Assembly: GCA_023228945.1 (NCBI GenBank)
Contig: JALOAI010000005.1
Span: 1-64,000, forward strand
Direction: 5' to 3'
Length of the DNA stretch: 64,000 bases
Origin: Pigmentiphaga sp.
GTDB lineage: Bacteria; Pseudomonadota; Gammaproteobacteria; Burkholderiales; Burkholderiaceae_B
In this document: positions 1-7,864 of the stretch, one piece after another
Layout: every line of letters starts with the position of its first letter
How positions within the stretch are numbered: position 1 is the stretch's first letter
Made by a program: the position numbers and the translations under genes
The notes under the pieces: generated by a model
What the model was told of the DNA's origin: nothing
Database searches by the model: none
What the model saw: the letters and a program-made list of their open reading frames with translations, nothing else

Positions 1-648
1 GGTCCGGTAGCGGCAGGCGCCCAGGGAGAGCGCCATGGTGCAGGCCACCTCCAGCCGTTGCTGGCCGTGGCGCTTGGCCAGTGAGAGCAGCCCCAGAGCG
101 CTGCGATAGCCGTGCTCGGGATGCTTGAAACACTGTTCGATGGCATCGGCGGTCGAACGCTCCGGCCGGAAGCCGTAGGAATTCGGGTCTGCCAGGGTCT
201 CCGCGATAGGTTCCAGGGCGAGCTTCCATAAAGCCTGCATCGCCCGGCACCGCATGCAGGGGATTCCCGGCGGACGCCTCTTTCCATTGCTCTTGGGAAT
301 ATAGATCCGCCGCAACGGCATCGTGCGATAACCACGGTGCCGCAGCGACAGCGTTCCCTTCCATCTGGACGCCGGGGTCAGCCAGACTCTCCCGTCCACA
401 CCCGGCGTTCTCTTGCCTCTGTTTTCCGACACTCGCTTCACAGCCAACATCTTGCCGCTGTGCGAGCGGGTCAGCAGACGTTGCAAGGCTTTCGCCTTGC
501 CCCACCTGCCTTGCCGAACTGCTTTGGCGATACGCATCTGGAGCCGCTTCACCTCCGCTTCGATCTGGGGCCAGTCTGCCTGTTCCCACATCCGAGCGTC
601 GGGCGAGGACGCACCAACGCCCGATGCTTGCGCATCGTTCGTCGTCAT
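1..648 (-). pseudogene. chimeric ORF: group II intron RT N-terminus fused to IS21 IstA C-terminal segment
   Basis: Reading leftward from ATG at 648 (purine-rich GAGGAAGAG just upstream) gives about 175 residues typical of group II intron reverse transcriptases: a WPQIEAEVKRLQMRIAKA-type N-terminus, then KRTPGVDG, then YIPKSNGK and SYGFRPERSTADAIEQCF. Immediately after EQCF, at about 125, the frame continues without a stop into KHPEHGYRSALGLLSLAKRH and ACTMALSLGACRYRT, which resemble the C-terminal part of IS21-family IstA transposases. The YADD catalytic motif of the RT should come after the junction and is absent. The frame is still open at base 1. It is most likely inactive debris from insertion followed by deletion, although the junction is exactly in frame. 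Confidence 0.7.
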
Positions 649-1257
649 CTGCTCTTCCTCGTACAACGGTTAATCATTTTCTCTCGCCATGAATGACCCA
701 GCGGAAGTCTGCTCGCTTTCGCATCGAGCGATGTTCCAGCCCGTATCCCGGCCATTACAGCCAGGCATTCGCTTTCTCCGCATTCCTTTACCCACCACGC
801 CAACAGCGTTCCTTGCGGTTCGCCAGCCGTTGCCGGCAGCATGATGGGCTTACCCTGTTCCGCATGAATTTCCGGATGGTGCGGACCCGTCCTGTGCGCC
901 GGCGGCAGTTCTGTCCATGATGGTCCAGAGAACGAAGACCATGCCTTGCCGCGTACCTTTTGGTTCGAGCCTGTCAGCACATTTGGCTCGATAGACGTTA
1001 CGACGCGTTGGCGGACGTTCACTTATGTTGGTCGTACCCATCCATCCCTGGCGCCTCTCCGCCTTTGTGCTGGCAGATTTCGCCTTGCCTCGCGGCTCGG
1101 CGTACCGGTTGAACCGGCGGCTACGTTGTCCCCGGAGCTCCACACCGAGCCGTTGCCAGCTCCGCATGTCCGGGTAGGGAACGGCTGATGGAACAGCCGG
1201 TTTCATCAATGTTGCTACCTCCGTGAAACAGAAACTCAAGCGACTTGCAGGTCGCAC
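1..1257 (-). mobile_element. group II intron, 5' part (3' part lost)
   Basis: The minus strand beginning at 1257 starts GTGCGACC, which fits the conserved GUGYG 5' end of bacterial group II introns. About 600 bases without a convincing gene (the RNA domains I-III) follow before the intron-encoded reverse transcriptase at 648. The intron is interrupted inside that reading frame by IS21-type sequence, so the catalytic RT core, maturase domain and RNA domains V and VI are missing. The upstream exon on the minus strand ends GACGGCGAGAAC and lies in the leader of the frameshifted radC. The 5' boundary is inferred from the consensus; I have not folded the RNA. Confidence 0.65.
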
Positions 1258-1389
1258 GTTCTCGCCGTCAATGACTGCGCGTGCTCGCACGCTTGCGGCC
1301 TGTCGGCCGTCTTCGATCCCTGACTGCTTGCGCTGCGCCGTGCTGGCCACGGTTCCGGGCAATTCCGCCCGAGCAACCGGAGCACGATC

Positions 1390-1898
1390 ATGTCGCAACT
1401 TTCCTTTTCCCCATTCGATGACGCTTTGCTGGTGCGTGACGCCCAGGGGCGCTACTCGCCGGCATCGGTGGATCAAATTCTTGAAGCGGCACGCCAGGCC
1501 ATCGAGCTGAAGATGCAGCGTGGCGCTGAGTACACTTCGCCGGCGCTAGTCAAGGAGTACCTGCGCAACAAGCTGGCAGGTTTCGGGCATGAAGTCTTGC
1601 GGTTCTGTTTCTGGATACGCGCCATCGGCTGATCGAGTACCGAGAGATGTTCCACGGCACCATCGACAGTACCTCGGTGTATCCGCGTGAAGTGGTCAAG
1701 GAGGCGCTGCGGCTTAATGCGGCGGCGGTCATCCTCTCGCACAACCATCCGAGCGGGAATCCTGAGCCGTCGCGGGCCGACAAGGTGCAGACACAGCGGC
1801 TCAAGGACGCGCTGACGCTGGTGGAGGTTCGTACGCTGGATCATGTCATTGTTGCCAGTAGCGACACCATGTCCTTCGCTGAACGTGGCCTGATCTGA
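1390..1898 (+). pseudogene. radC: RadC/JAB-domain protein, frameshifted
   Basis: The gene starts at ATG 1390 after a GGAG Shine-Dalgarno and encodes the usual RadC N-terminal helices up to GFGHEV near 1593. The rest of the protein is one frame over: it resumes about 1600 and runs through MFHGTIDSTSVYPREVVKEA to a stop at 1898. A missing T in the GTCTTGCGG stretch (expected GTC TTT GCG) explains it. The second half carries the JAMM-like motif SHNHPSGNPEPSRAD. RadC-like proteins of this size are common cargo of integrative elements, often near DUF932 genes as here; their function is unsettled. The frameshift could be a true mutation or a base-calling error. Confidence 0.75.
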
Positions 1899-1902
1899 GC
1901 CA

Positions 1903-1920
1903 GGGGCTTCGGCCCCTTTT
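1903..1920 (+). terminator. Rho-independent terminator of radC
   Basis: GGGGC-TTCG-GCCCC followed by TTTT lies five bases after the radC stop. It sits at the end of the convergent stretch between radC and the reverse transcriptase operon. Confidence 0.7.
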
Positions 1921-2141
1921 GCTTCGACACAGGGAGGTGAAGGAAGGGGCCCCACTGAGTGTGTGGATCCACAAGCCACCGAAGTGACTTGTGCACCGCT
2001 CAAGCACCGCCCCGTATTTCCTGTCATTACTGGCCATACGCACGAGTCGATACTGAATGGCTCCCTTGCGAGAACCGGCTTCAGCTACTGGTGAACCGGT
2101 AGATGATGAGGGGACACCCTTCCTTCGATGAGAAGTGTAAC
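1921..2141 (-). ncRNA. candidate structured ncRNA 3' of drt3b
   Basis: This stretch follows the drt3b stop on the same strand and I found no convincing gene in it. On the minus strand it contains a perfect 10-bp hairpin (1993-1970) closed by a C(UUCG)G tetraloop. It also has a 7-bp stem capped by a GCAA (GNRA) loop (2076-2059) and a 9-bp stem with one bulge (2100-2074). The long hairpin uses one G-U pair that becomes a C-A mismatch on the other strand, so the RNA is better formed from the minus strand. Five bases after it comes ACACAC (1964-1959). DRT type 3 systems need a non-coding RNA; this is the best local candidate, but its ends and expression are inferred. Confidence 0.45.
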
Positions 2142-4097
2142 CTAATACGCCTGCTTCAGCTCTTTCTTCTCTAAAGAATTGAGCAGATCAATATCCTTCC
2201 AATCCACCTGCGCATGGCTTGTATTAATGCCCGTTAAAAAATTCTGCAAATCCGCTCTGCTGGGCTGGGTAAATTGAAGGGTTCTAAAGAGATTTTTTAT
2301 CCAAGCGATCTTTTGCTTATCGGGCACATAGGGACACGAAAGTAGGTCGAGTAAGAGATGGGCCTTTTCGCTATTCATTAAGACATCAGAAAGATCAGAT
2401 AATTTTCCCACCGCCGCATCCAGAAGCCTGGTCCTCAGCTCTTGGTATACATTAGAATCTCGCACATAGAACAGAGAGGCAACAATGGTGAAGTATGTTA
2501 ACTTTCCCGCGCTGACAAAGAGCTCATCAATAATCTCTGGTGGCAATAGGTGATTATCGCCTAGCTCCCGCGTTGCCAACGCGATATTGAAAGATTCAAG
2601 GTGAACAAATCCTTCAATATCGCCGGCGTGTTTCATGCCACATTGGTCATGCAGCAATGAACATGTCAGATCAAAAATCTTTTGATGTACGGTCGGATAT
2701 CCAGCAGGTAAATGCTTCTTGCTAAATCGTGCGGCCAAAATTAAGGACGTGCTAAGTTTGTACGACGCCCCAACAGAGGGGGAAACACTGTAAAGAAAGA
2801 ACAATACGTCGAGCAACACAATAAATGCATCAACATACTCGCTATCTTGTATGGTACTCGAAGGGTCGTCGTGATTAACCAGTCTCTTGACTCGCTCAGT
2901 AATCACTGAAATTAAGAAGGACGCAATCTCATCATAGGTCGATTCATTTGAATGGCATAGAGCCTTCACTGAGTCAATGTAGCTTTTGGTTAATTTCCAT
3001 TTGTTATGAATAACTTTGGGGCAGAGCACGCCCGTCCCTGTTTGCTCAAGGAATTTTTCAAAAAATGAATTGGCTTGTTGCCCTGCGTCATAAACAAGCC
3101 TTGCCTTGGATGAGGAAAATGGCCTCCCTATGCACGTAGACTTCGCTGTGTTTGTATGAAGATTAAAATCAATTAGAACATCTGCATATTTATCGTGAAT
3201 TCTATTGGCAATAGGCTCATCTCGAGCAAATATAAAAACGTCATCTACGTAGCGTCGAAATTCATAGTGTTGACCAAATTTCAAGTCCGCCAGCTCTTGT
3301 ATAACTCGTCGATCAATTTCCTGAAATAGTATTTCAGCAAATATCCTGCTCACCTCAGGGCCTATCGGGATTCCATTTGTCTCATTATGATTGCCGTGGC
3401 GGATGACGCCGTCAAACTCCTGGGCAAAGGTCGAGGAGACAGTAACGTGCGACTTGGTAAAAGGCTTGTCTTTAACTGCCCAAGAAAGGCAGTGGGTATA
3501 GATGCTGTCAAAGCATTTTGTGACATCAAGCGTCTTTAGAAAAGAAAACCTTTTTTCCAATGCGAGATAATCTCTCGAATTGAAGAATTTATACAGGCGG
3601 TCGTATCCTCTATACGAAAAAAAAGAGGGCGCATGCTTGACATACCTGTCGAGCCCGTCGAGGGCAACGGAGCCGGTTTTATACTTGTTAATATTCTCCC
3701 AAGAGCTTTTTGAATAAAAGCTACTTGCGACTGTTTTGGGCGCGCGGATAGATGCTGGGCTTATCGAGCAATAGTGAATTATTAGCTGTTCATACTTTTC
3801 ATAGAAAACCCTTGTTTTCCATTGGGAGGCCGGATGCAATAGAGCAAGACGCCGAAAACTCTTTGAGTCTTTCTTGATTTTATAGGTATATGGTATGGTC
3901 GAGCCTGGTGGTTTGCTTATGCCAGCATGCAAGATCAGAGATTTGATGACGGTACTTTGCACATGATCAGCACTATCTAGGGCAGCAATCTGATCATAGA
4001 GCCCATCATTCGAGAAGATGATTGGGGTTTCGAATGGAGTGGTTTCTGTAATGAGAACCCTGTTGTAGTCGCTGCGGCGAATTCGGTTTTTCTTCAT
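2142..4097 (-). CDS. drt3b: anti-phage reverse transcriptase Drt3b (UG8-type)
   Basis: This 651-residue reverse transcriptase has motif A around Asp191 (TLDVTKCFDS), motif B around 241-252 (NGIPIGPEVSRI) and motif C with YVDD at 283-286. A C-terminal extension of more than 300 residues has no domain I recognise. It starts 9 bases after the end of another reverse transcriptase gene on the same strand, so the two are clearly one operon. Two adjacent RTs of about 430 and 650 residues match defense-associated reverse transcriptase type 3 (UG3 plus UG8), in which both enzymes and an ncRNA act against phage. Base composition is far AT-richer than the chromosome around it, which suggests transfer. 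The DRT3 assignment rests on gene pair, sizes and motifs. Confidence 0.85.
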   Translation of the reverse strand: MKKNRIRRSDYNRVLITETTPFETPIIFSNDGLYDQIAALDSADHVQSTVIKSLILHAGISKPPGSTIPYTYKIKKDSKSFRRLALLHPASQWKTRVFYEKYEQLIIHYCSISPASIRAPKTVASSFYSKSSWENINKYKTGSVALDGLDRYVKHAPSFFSYRGYDRLYKFFNSRDYLALEKRFSFLKTLDVTKCFDSIYTHCLSWAVKDKPFTKSHVTVSSTFAQEFDGVIRHGNHNETNGIPIGPEVSRIFAEILFQEIDRRVIQELADLKFGQHYEFRRYVDDVFIFARDEPIANRIHDKYADVLIDFNLHTNTAKSTCIGRPFSSSKARLVYDAGQQANSFFEKFLEQTGTGVLCPKVIHNKWKLTKSYIDSVKALCHSNESTYDEIASFLISVITERVKRLVNHDDPSSTIQDSEYVDAFIVLLDVLFFLYSVSPSVGASYKLSTSLILAARFSKKHLPAGYPTVHQKIFDLTCSLLHDQCGMKHAGDIEGFVHLESFNIALATRELGDNHLLPPEIIDELFVSAGKLTYFTIVASLFYVRDSNVYQELRTRLLDAAVGKLSDLSDVLMNSEKAHLLLDLLSCPYVPDKQKIAWIKNLFRTLQFTQPSRADLQNFLTGINTSHAQVDWKDIDLLNSLEKKELKQAY

Positions 4098-4106
4098 TTT
4101 ATCGCC

Positions 4107-5390
4107 CTAATAAATCCAGCAACTCTGGATCTGAGATATTCGTGTTGCGGAGAAGTGGATAAAGCTACGGTTGCTGTGCCCTTTCACAAAGCTGTACGCG
4201 AGTAATTGGCGCTTCTGATGTGCAGAAATTATTGTGTTCGTTATCGAAAAAACCCGACCTTTTTTTGATAGGACAGCATTTCTAAGAAATCTATCCAGCT
4301 CTTTTAGGCCGGCAGCGCCTTCTGAAATCAATGGGTAACTATGATATATCCCGGCGACTTTCTTCCCGCCTGCTTTCGGGTTATACACACTGAAGTTTTG
4401 TGTCAAGAATGCGATGCGATCACGGAGCAATCCCCAGTCATTAGACTTGGCATGGCTCAGGAATGATCGAATAATTCTTGTTTTAATTCGTTTGATCTTT
4501 TTCCTTGCGATATCTACGTGGACTTTCCGGTACAACTCTCCGTCCTTAGTTTTTCCTGCCTCCTGTTTCGTAGGATTTTTGACTAAGAATTGATAACCAA
4601 GATAGTCAAACTGAAGGAGGTTTGGTGCGATTGCGGAACCTTCTTTTGCCACCCTGGTGGTCGCTGCGGAAACATTCTTCTTATCAGGATTTAATTCAAG
4701 TCCAGGAGGAAGGCAAGAGCGCAATTCACGTAGAAAATCTGTTTCATCTTCCCTTGCCGACGAGACAATAATAATGTCATCGACATACCGAGAGTAATAA
4801 AATATATCGCTGCCCCAGCGCATCTTCTGATCGAAGTCCTGCATTAGAATTTCTGATAGCGCAGCACTAATGGACAGCCCCCTTGGTACGCCGCTACCTC
4901 CAATCGCAGTATGGGCATCAAGCAGTGCCTCGATTAACTTCCTGCTATGCGGACTCAAGTTTTTGATGCTGGAAACGGTATCAAAAATATGTTTTCTCTG
5001 GAAAGACTCGAAAAAAGATCGAATATCCAAACGATAAATTCGATAAGGCACTCCTTCTTCTAGGAGGAGCTTGAGATTTTTTACGATCTGAGATCGACTA
5101 TCTGCCGCCAGTGAAGTACACCTTTTTAAGTTCAGTCGAAGTTTTCGCTCCACCAGCTCGTCTTGATGCCTGGCCAAACGATAAACAGTTTTTCCCTTAA
5201 GAGGGAATCCTGCCAGGGGTATGGATGGAGGGTCGAAATGGGAAATGGCTGATGCAAGTGCTTGACTGAGGAGTTGGTCTCGCAGGGCCGCTTGACCAGC
5301 AGCAGGGACTCTGAGGAAATCTCTCTTCCATAGCACGCGCTCAAGCGTCTTTATACAAAAAGACTGATCGAATGAAGATGCCCGCGACAT
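4107..5390 (-). CDS. drt3a: anti-phage reverse transcriptase Drt3a (UG3-type)
   Basis: A 427-residue reverse transcriptase, first gene of the DRT3 operon. Motif A has Asp122 in YRLDIRSFFESF, motif B reads SGVPRGLSISAALSE, and the catalytic YVDD lies at 202-205 (YSRYVDDIIIVSS). I chose ATG 5390 because GAGGGG lies five bases upstream; a GTG at 5420 would add ten residues but has no such signal. No maturase or endonuclease domain follows the RT fold, as expected for a defence RT and unlike the group II intron RT at the left edge. In DRT3 the enzyme is thought to copy an ncRNA template. Codon use is AT-rich, shared with drt3b and unlike the host genes. Confidence 0.85.
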   Translation of the reverse strand: MSRASSFDQSFCIKTLERVLWKRDFLRVPAAGQAALRDQLLSQALASAISHFDPPSIPLAGFPLKGKTVYRLARHQDELVERKLRLNLKRCTSLAADSRSQIVKNLKLLLEEGVPYRIYRLDIRSFFESFQRKHIFDTVSSIKNLSPHSRKLIEALLDAHTAIGGSGVPRGLSISAALSEILMQDFDQKMRWGSDIFYYSRYVDDIIIVSSAREDETDFLRELRSCLPPGLELNPDKKNVSAATTRVAKEGSAIAPNLLQFDYLGYQFLVKNPTKQEAGKTKDGELYRKVHVDIARKKIKRIKTRIIRSFLSHAKSNDWGLLRDRIAFLTQNFSVYNPKAGGKKVAGIYHSYPLISEGAAGLKELDRFLRNAVLSKKGRVFSITNTIISAHQKRQLLAYSFVKGHSNRSFIHFSATRISQIQSCWIY

Positions 5391-6005
5391 TAGTCCCCTC
5401 TCTTGCCTTAAATTGCCCACTCAGATAATTCAGAAAACTTCGGGTGCACGCTTTCCATAAGCTGATGTCACTTCTTCGTGAAATCCAAATGGCACGTACA
5501 TGTAGATATTAAGCGAAACATCTGCTTGCGTCTCCGCTTCGCGAACCGCGCTGCTCCAGGTTCGCTGTTCGCTCATCCCTGACGGGACTGGCATTAGCCA
5601 GCCTTACACATCCCTGACGCCTACGGCCCGGCTTCCAGCTTCGGGCCTGCGCGCTTGCGCTTGCGTGCGGTCTGCACATTAAGGCGGCCGTTGCCATGTC
5701 CAGCCGTCTCTCCTGACTCCATCACCTTGCTCGCGACTGTAGCCCGTGGCCGCGCGCCATCAAGGCGCGCCAGGCCGTGTCCTCGGCTGCGCCTGCGGGC
5801 CGCACCTACCTGACGCTTTTCTCCTTGACGGCCCACGTCCGTGGGCTCCTGACCGTCGCGGGCGATGAACTCAGGAAAGACGGTGGCAACAGGGCCAACC
5901 GGGTTCCTCGTGCCAACCGCACCGAACAGCCGAAAGGCTGGGCTCCGAATCTTGGAATCCGGTGTGCGGTTTGAACAGCAAACCCTTTTCGTCAGGAGAA
6001 AGACC
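5391..6005. other. intergenic region between drt3a and the DUF932 gene
   Basis: About 615 bases between two divergent genes. The first 130 bases next to drt3a are AT-rich like the operon and should hold its promoter; I cannot pick a clear -35/-10 pair. The rest is GC-rich. It contains two copies of CATCCCTGACG (5574 and 5609) and leads to an AGGAGAAAG Shine-Dalgarno for the DUF932 gene. Short open frames here look like chance. No ACACAC-type repeat was seen on this side of drt3a. Confidence 0.5.
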
Positions 6006-6878
6006 ATGCTTGCATCCCGTTTCGCTTCCCGTTCCCCGGTACTGCGCAGCGATTCCCCGCTGTCCGATGACCAGATTCACCGCGTGGCCCCGTCCATCTT
6101 TGCGGAAGCGCCCCACGAAAGCCGTTCCCAACGTTACGCCTATATCCCCACCGCGACGGTGCTGACCGAACTGCGCAAAGAAGGGTTTCAGCCTTTCATG
6201 GTGACGCAGAGCCGCACCCGCCACGAAGACCGACGCGACTTCACCAAGCACATGATCCGGCTGCGCCACGCCAGCCAGATCAATGCCCGAGGCGAGGCCA
6301 ACGAAATCATCCTGTTGAACTCGCACGACGGCACCAGCAGCTACCAGATGCTGGCCGGGATGTTCCGTTTCGTGTGCAGCAATGGCCTTGTTTGCGGCGA
6401 TACCGTGGCCGATGTGCGCGTGCCGCATAAGGGCGACGTGGCCGGGCAAGTGATCGAGGGTGCCTATCAGGTGTTGCACGGCTTTGACCGTGCGCTGGAA
6501 TCCCGCGAATCCATGCAGGCCATCACGCTGGACGAAGGCGAGGCCGAAGTGTTCGCCCGCGCCGCGCTGTCGCTCAAGTACGACGACCCGGACAAGCCCG
6601 CACCCATCACCGAATCGCAAATCCTGATGCCGCGCCGCTTCGACGACCGCCGCCCCGACTTGTGGAGCGTGTTCAACCGCACCCAAGAGAACCTGACCAA
6701 AGGTGGACACTGGCCGCGCATGCTCAAGGCCGCTGGCGTTCCATAGGTTGACACACACGGTATCCGTTGTCGGGCGGCGATCGACCTTGCCAACTCGGGC
6801 GTACCAACCAAGGTGGGTATGAAGCTACACACAGGCCACACGACCGTGACGATACTTATGCACTATGTTCATGCTTGA
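6006..6878 (+). pseudogene. DUF932 protein fused to tyrosine integrase C-terminus, with in-frame stop
   Basis: From ATG 6006 (preceded by AGGAGAAAG) the frame encodes about 235 residues typical of DUF932 proteins of integrative elements (MLASRFASRSPVLRSDSPLS, then FMVTQSRTRHEDRRDFTKHM and MFRFVCSNGLVCG). After RTQENLTKGG the DUF932 sequence ends abruptly. The same frame continues as the tail of a phage-type integrase: HWPRMLKAAGVP, a TAG stop at 6744-6746, then VDTHGIRCRAAIDLANSG, TKVGMKLHTGHTTV and LMHYVHA to a stop at 6878. The integrase part keeps the box II HGIR (usually H-x-x-R) and GHTTV regions but not a complete active site. The translated product would end at 6746. It marks a deletion joining two island genes. 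Confidence 0.75.
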
Positions 6879-6910
6879 CGCTTGTCTTCTATACCTGAAC
6901 GGATATAATT

Positions 6911-7099
6911 ATGGCAGACAAACGCAAGCTCCTGTTCTGGGAAGGCTCATTGAAGAAAGACTTCAAGAAATTCCCCGTTCCTGTGCAGAAGGACATGGGT
7001 GTGGCACTGTTCGTCGTTCAGTTAGGCGGCACACCTGAGTTGATCGAGAAGCGGCTGAAAGCAGTGCTCGTCCGCGACCGGGCGAGCGGGAGAACATGA
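6911..7099 (+). pseudogene. higB: HigB/Gp49-type toxin with internal deletion
   Basis: Only 62 residues, against about 110-125 for the family. The first 43 (KLLFWEGSLKKDFKKFPV, then VQKDMGVALFVVQLGGTPE) match the N-terminus of phage Gp49-like/HigB toxins. The last 19 (LIEKRLKAVLVRDRASGR) match the C-terminus. The middle, which in the family carries the beta-sheet and RNase residues, is missing, and the reading frame survives. The stop overlaps the antitoxin start by four bases (ATGA), so the translation coupling of the original operon is kept. The toxin is very probably inactive. Confidence 0.7.
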
Positions 7100-7419
7100 T
7101 GACCCCAATCGACCAAACCGAAGGCACGGACAACGTGTTGCTCGACCTCGGTTTCGAGGACGCCGAAGAACTGACGGCGAAGGTGGCGCTCGCCCTCAAG
7201 CTCAATGAGTTGATCGACCAGCGCAACCTCAGCCAGACTGATGCAGCGGCGATCATCGGCATGACCCAGCCCAAAGTGTCGCAGGTGCGCCGCTACAAGC
7301 TCCAGAACATTTCGCTGGAACGCTTGATGCAGGCGCTGGTGTCGCTGGATCAGCATGTGGAAATCGTGGTGCAACCTGCGCGGCGTGAGCATGCACCCGG
7401 CATCACGGTTGCGGCCTGA
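7096..7419 (+). CDS. higA: HigA-type antitoxin, XRE family
   Basis: A 107-residue protein with a central helix-turn-helix of the XRE/HigA type (residues about 40-75: NELIDQRNLSQTDAAAIIG, then TQPKVSQVRRYKLQNIS). It would bind and repress its own promoter and neutralise the HigB partner. It overlaps the truncated toxin gene by ATGA. The antitoxin looks complete while the toxin is deleted, so it may persist as an orphan regulator or as protection against related toxins. The complete pair at 58999-59636 is a different lineage. Confidence 0.8.
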   Translation: MMTPIDQTEGTDNVLLDLGFEDAEELTAKVALALKLNELIDQRNLSQTDAAAIIGMTQPKVSQVRRYKLQNISLERLMQALVSLDQHVEIVVQPARREHAPGITVAA

Positions 7420-7470
7420 CCTCATGTAACTCCCGGTTCATAATGCTTCATCCGCTGCAAGCGAAAAACT

Positions 7471-7508
7471 CCCCGGGGGCAGCGCCGCCGCGTTAGCGGC
7501 AAGCGTGG
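7471..7508. repeat. copy of a dispersed GC-rich hairpin repeat
   Basis: GGGGGCAGCGCCGCCGCG followed by TTAGCGGCAAGCGTGG is the same element found in tandem at 21373-21565. Here it is a single partial copy between the island antitoxin and the convergent SMR gene. GCCGC and GCGGC arms can pair. Confidence 0.6.
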
Positions 7509-7515
7509 TGCGGAC

Positions 7516-7857
7516 TCAGGCGCCGTGGCGCACGGATTCGGAGAACACGTTGACGACGATCACGCCGGCGAGGATGAGGCCGATGCCGATGAGGGCCGGC
7601 AGATCGAGCTTTTGGCCGAAGAGCACATAGCCCACCGCCGCGATAAGGACGATGCCCAGCCCGCTCCAGATGGCGTAGGCCAGGCCCACCGGGATCGTGC
7701 GCAGCACGAACGAGAGGCAATAGAAGGCGCCGAGATAGCAGACGGCCATGCCCAGCGTGGGCAGGAGCTGCGTGAATTGCTGGGACTTTTGCAGCAGCGT
7801 GGTGCCGATCACCTCGAGGATGATGGCCAGTCCGAGCATGCCATAGGCGTGGAGCAT
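7516..7857 (-). CDS. small multidrug resistance (SMR) family transporter
   Basis: 113 residues with four hydrophobic helices, the standard SMR size. Glu15 in LAIILEVIGTT is the conserved membrane-embedded glutamate (Glu14 of EmrE) that couples proton and drug binding. GLAYAIWSGLGIV is the family signature in helix 3. It would act as an inner-membrane dual-topology dimer exporting cationic compounds, quaternary ammonium ions or guanidinium. It is the first host gene to the right of the mobile island and lies 7 bases downstream of the chemoreceptor gene on the same strand. Confidence 0.9.
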   Translation of the reverse strand: MLHAYGMLGLAIILEVIGTTLLQKSQQFTQLLPTLGMAVCYLGAFYCLSFVLRTIPVGLAYAIWSGLGIVLIAAVGYVLFGQKLDLPALIGIGLILAGVIVVNVFSESVRHGA

Positions 7858-7864
7858 GGCGTTT

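Noticed and set aside
5509..6007. minus-strand small frames between drt3a and the DUF932 gene
   Set aside because: Low complexity Arg/Ala/Gly-rich products and no translation signals.
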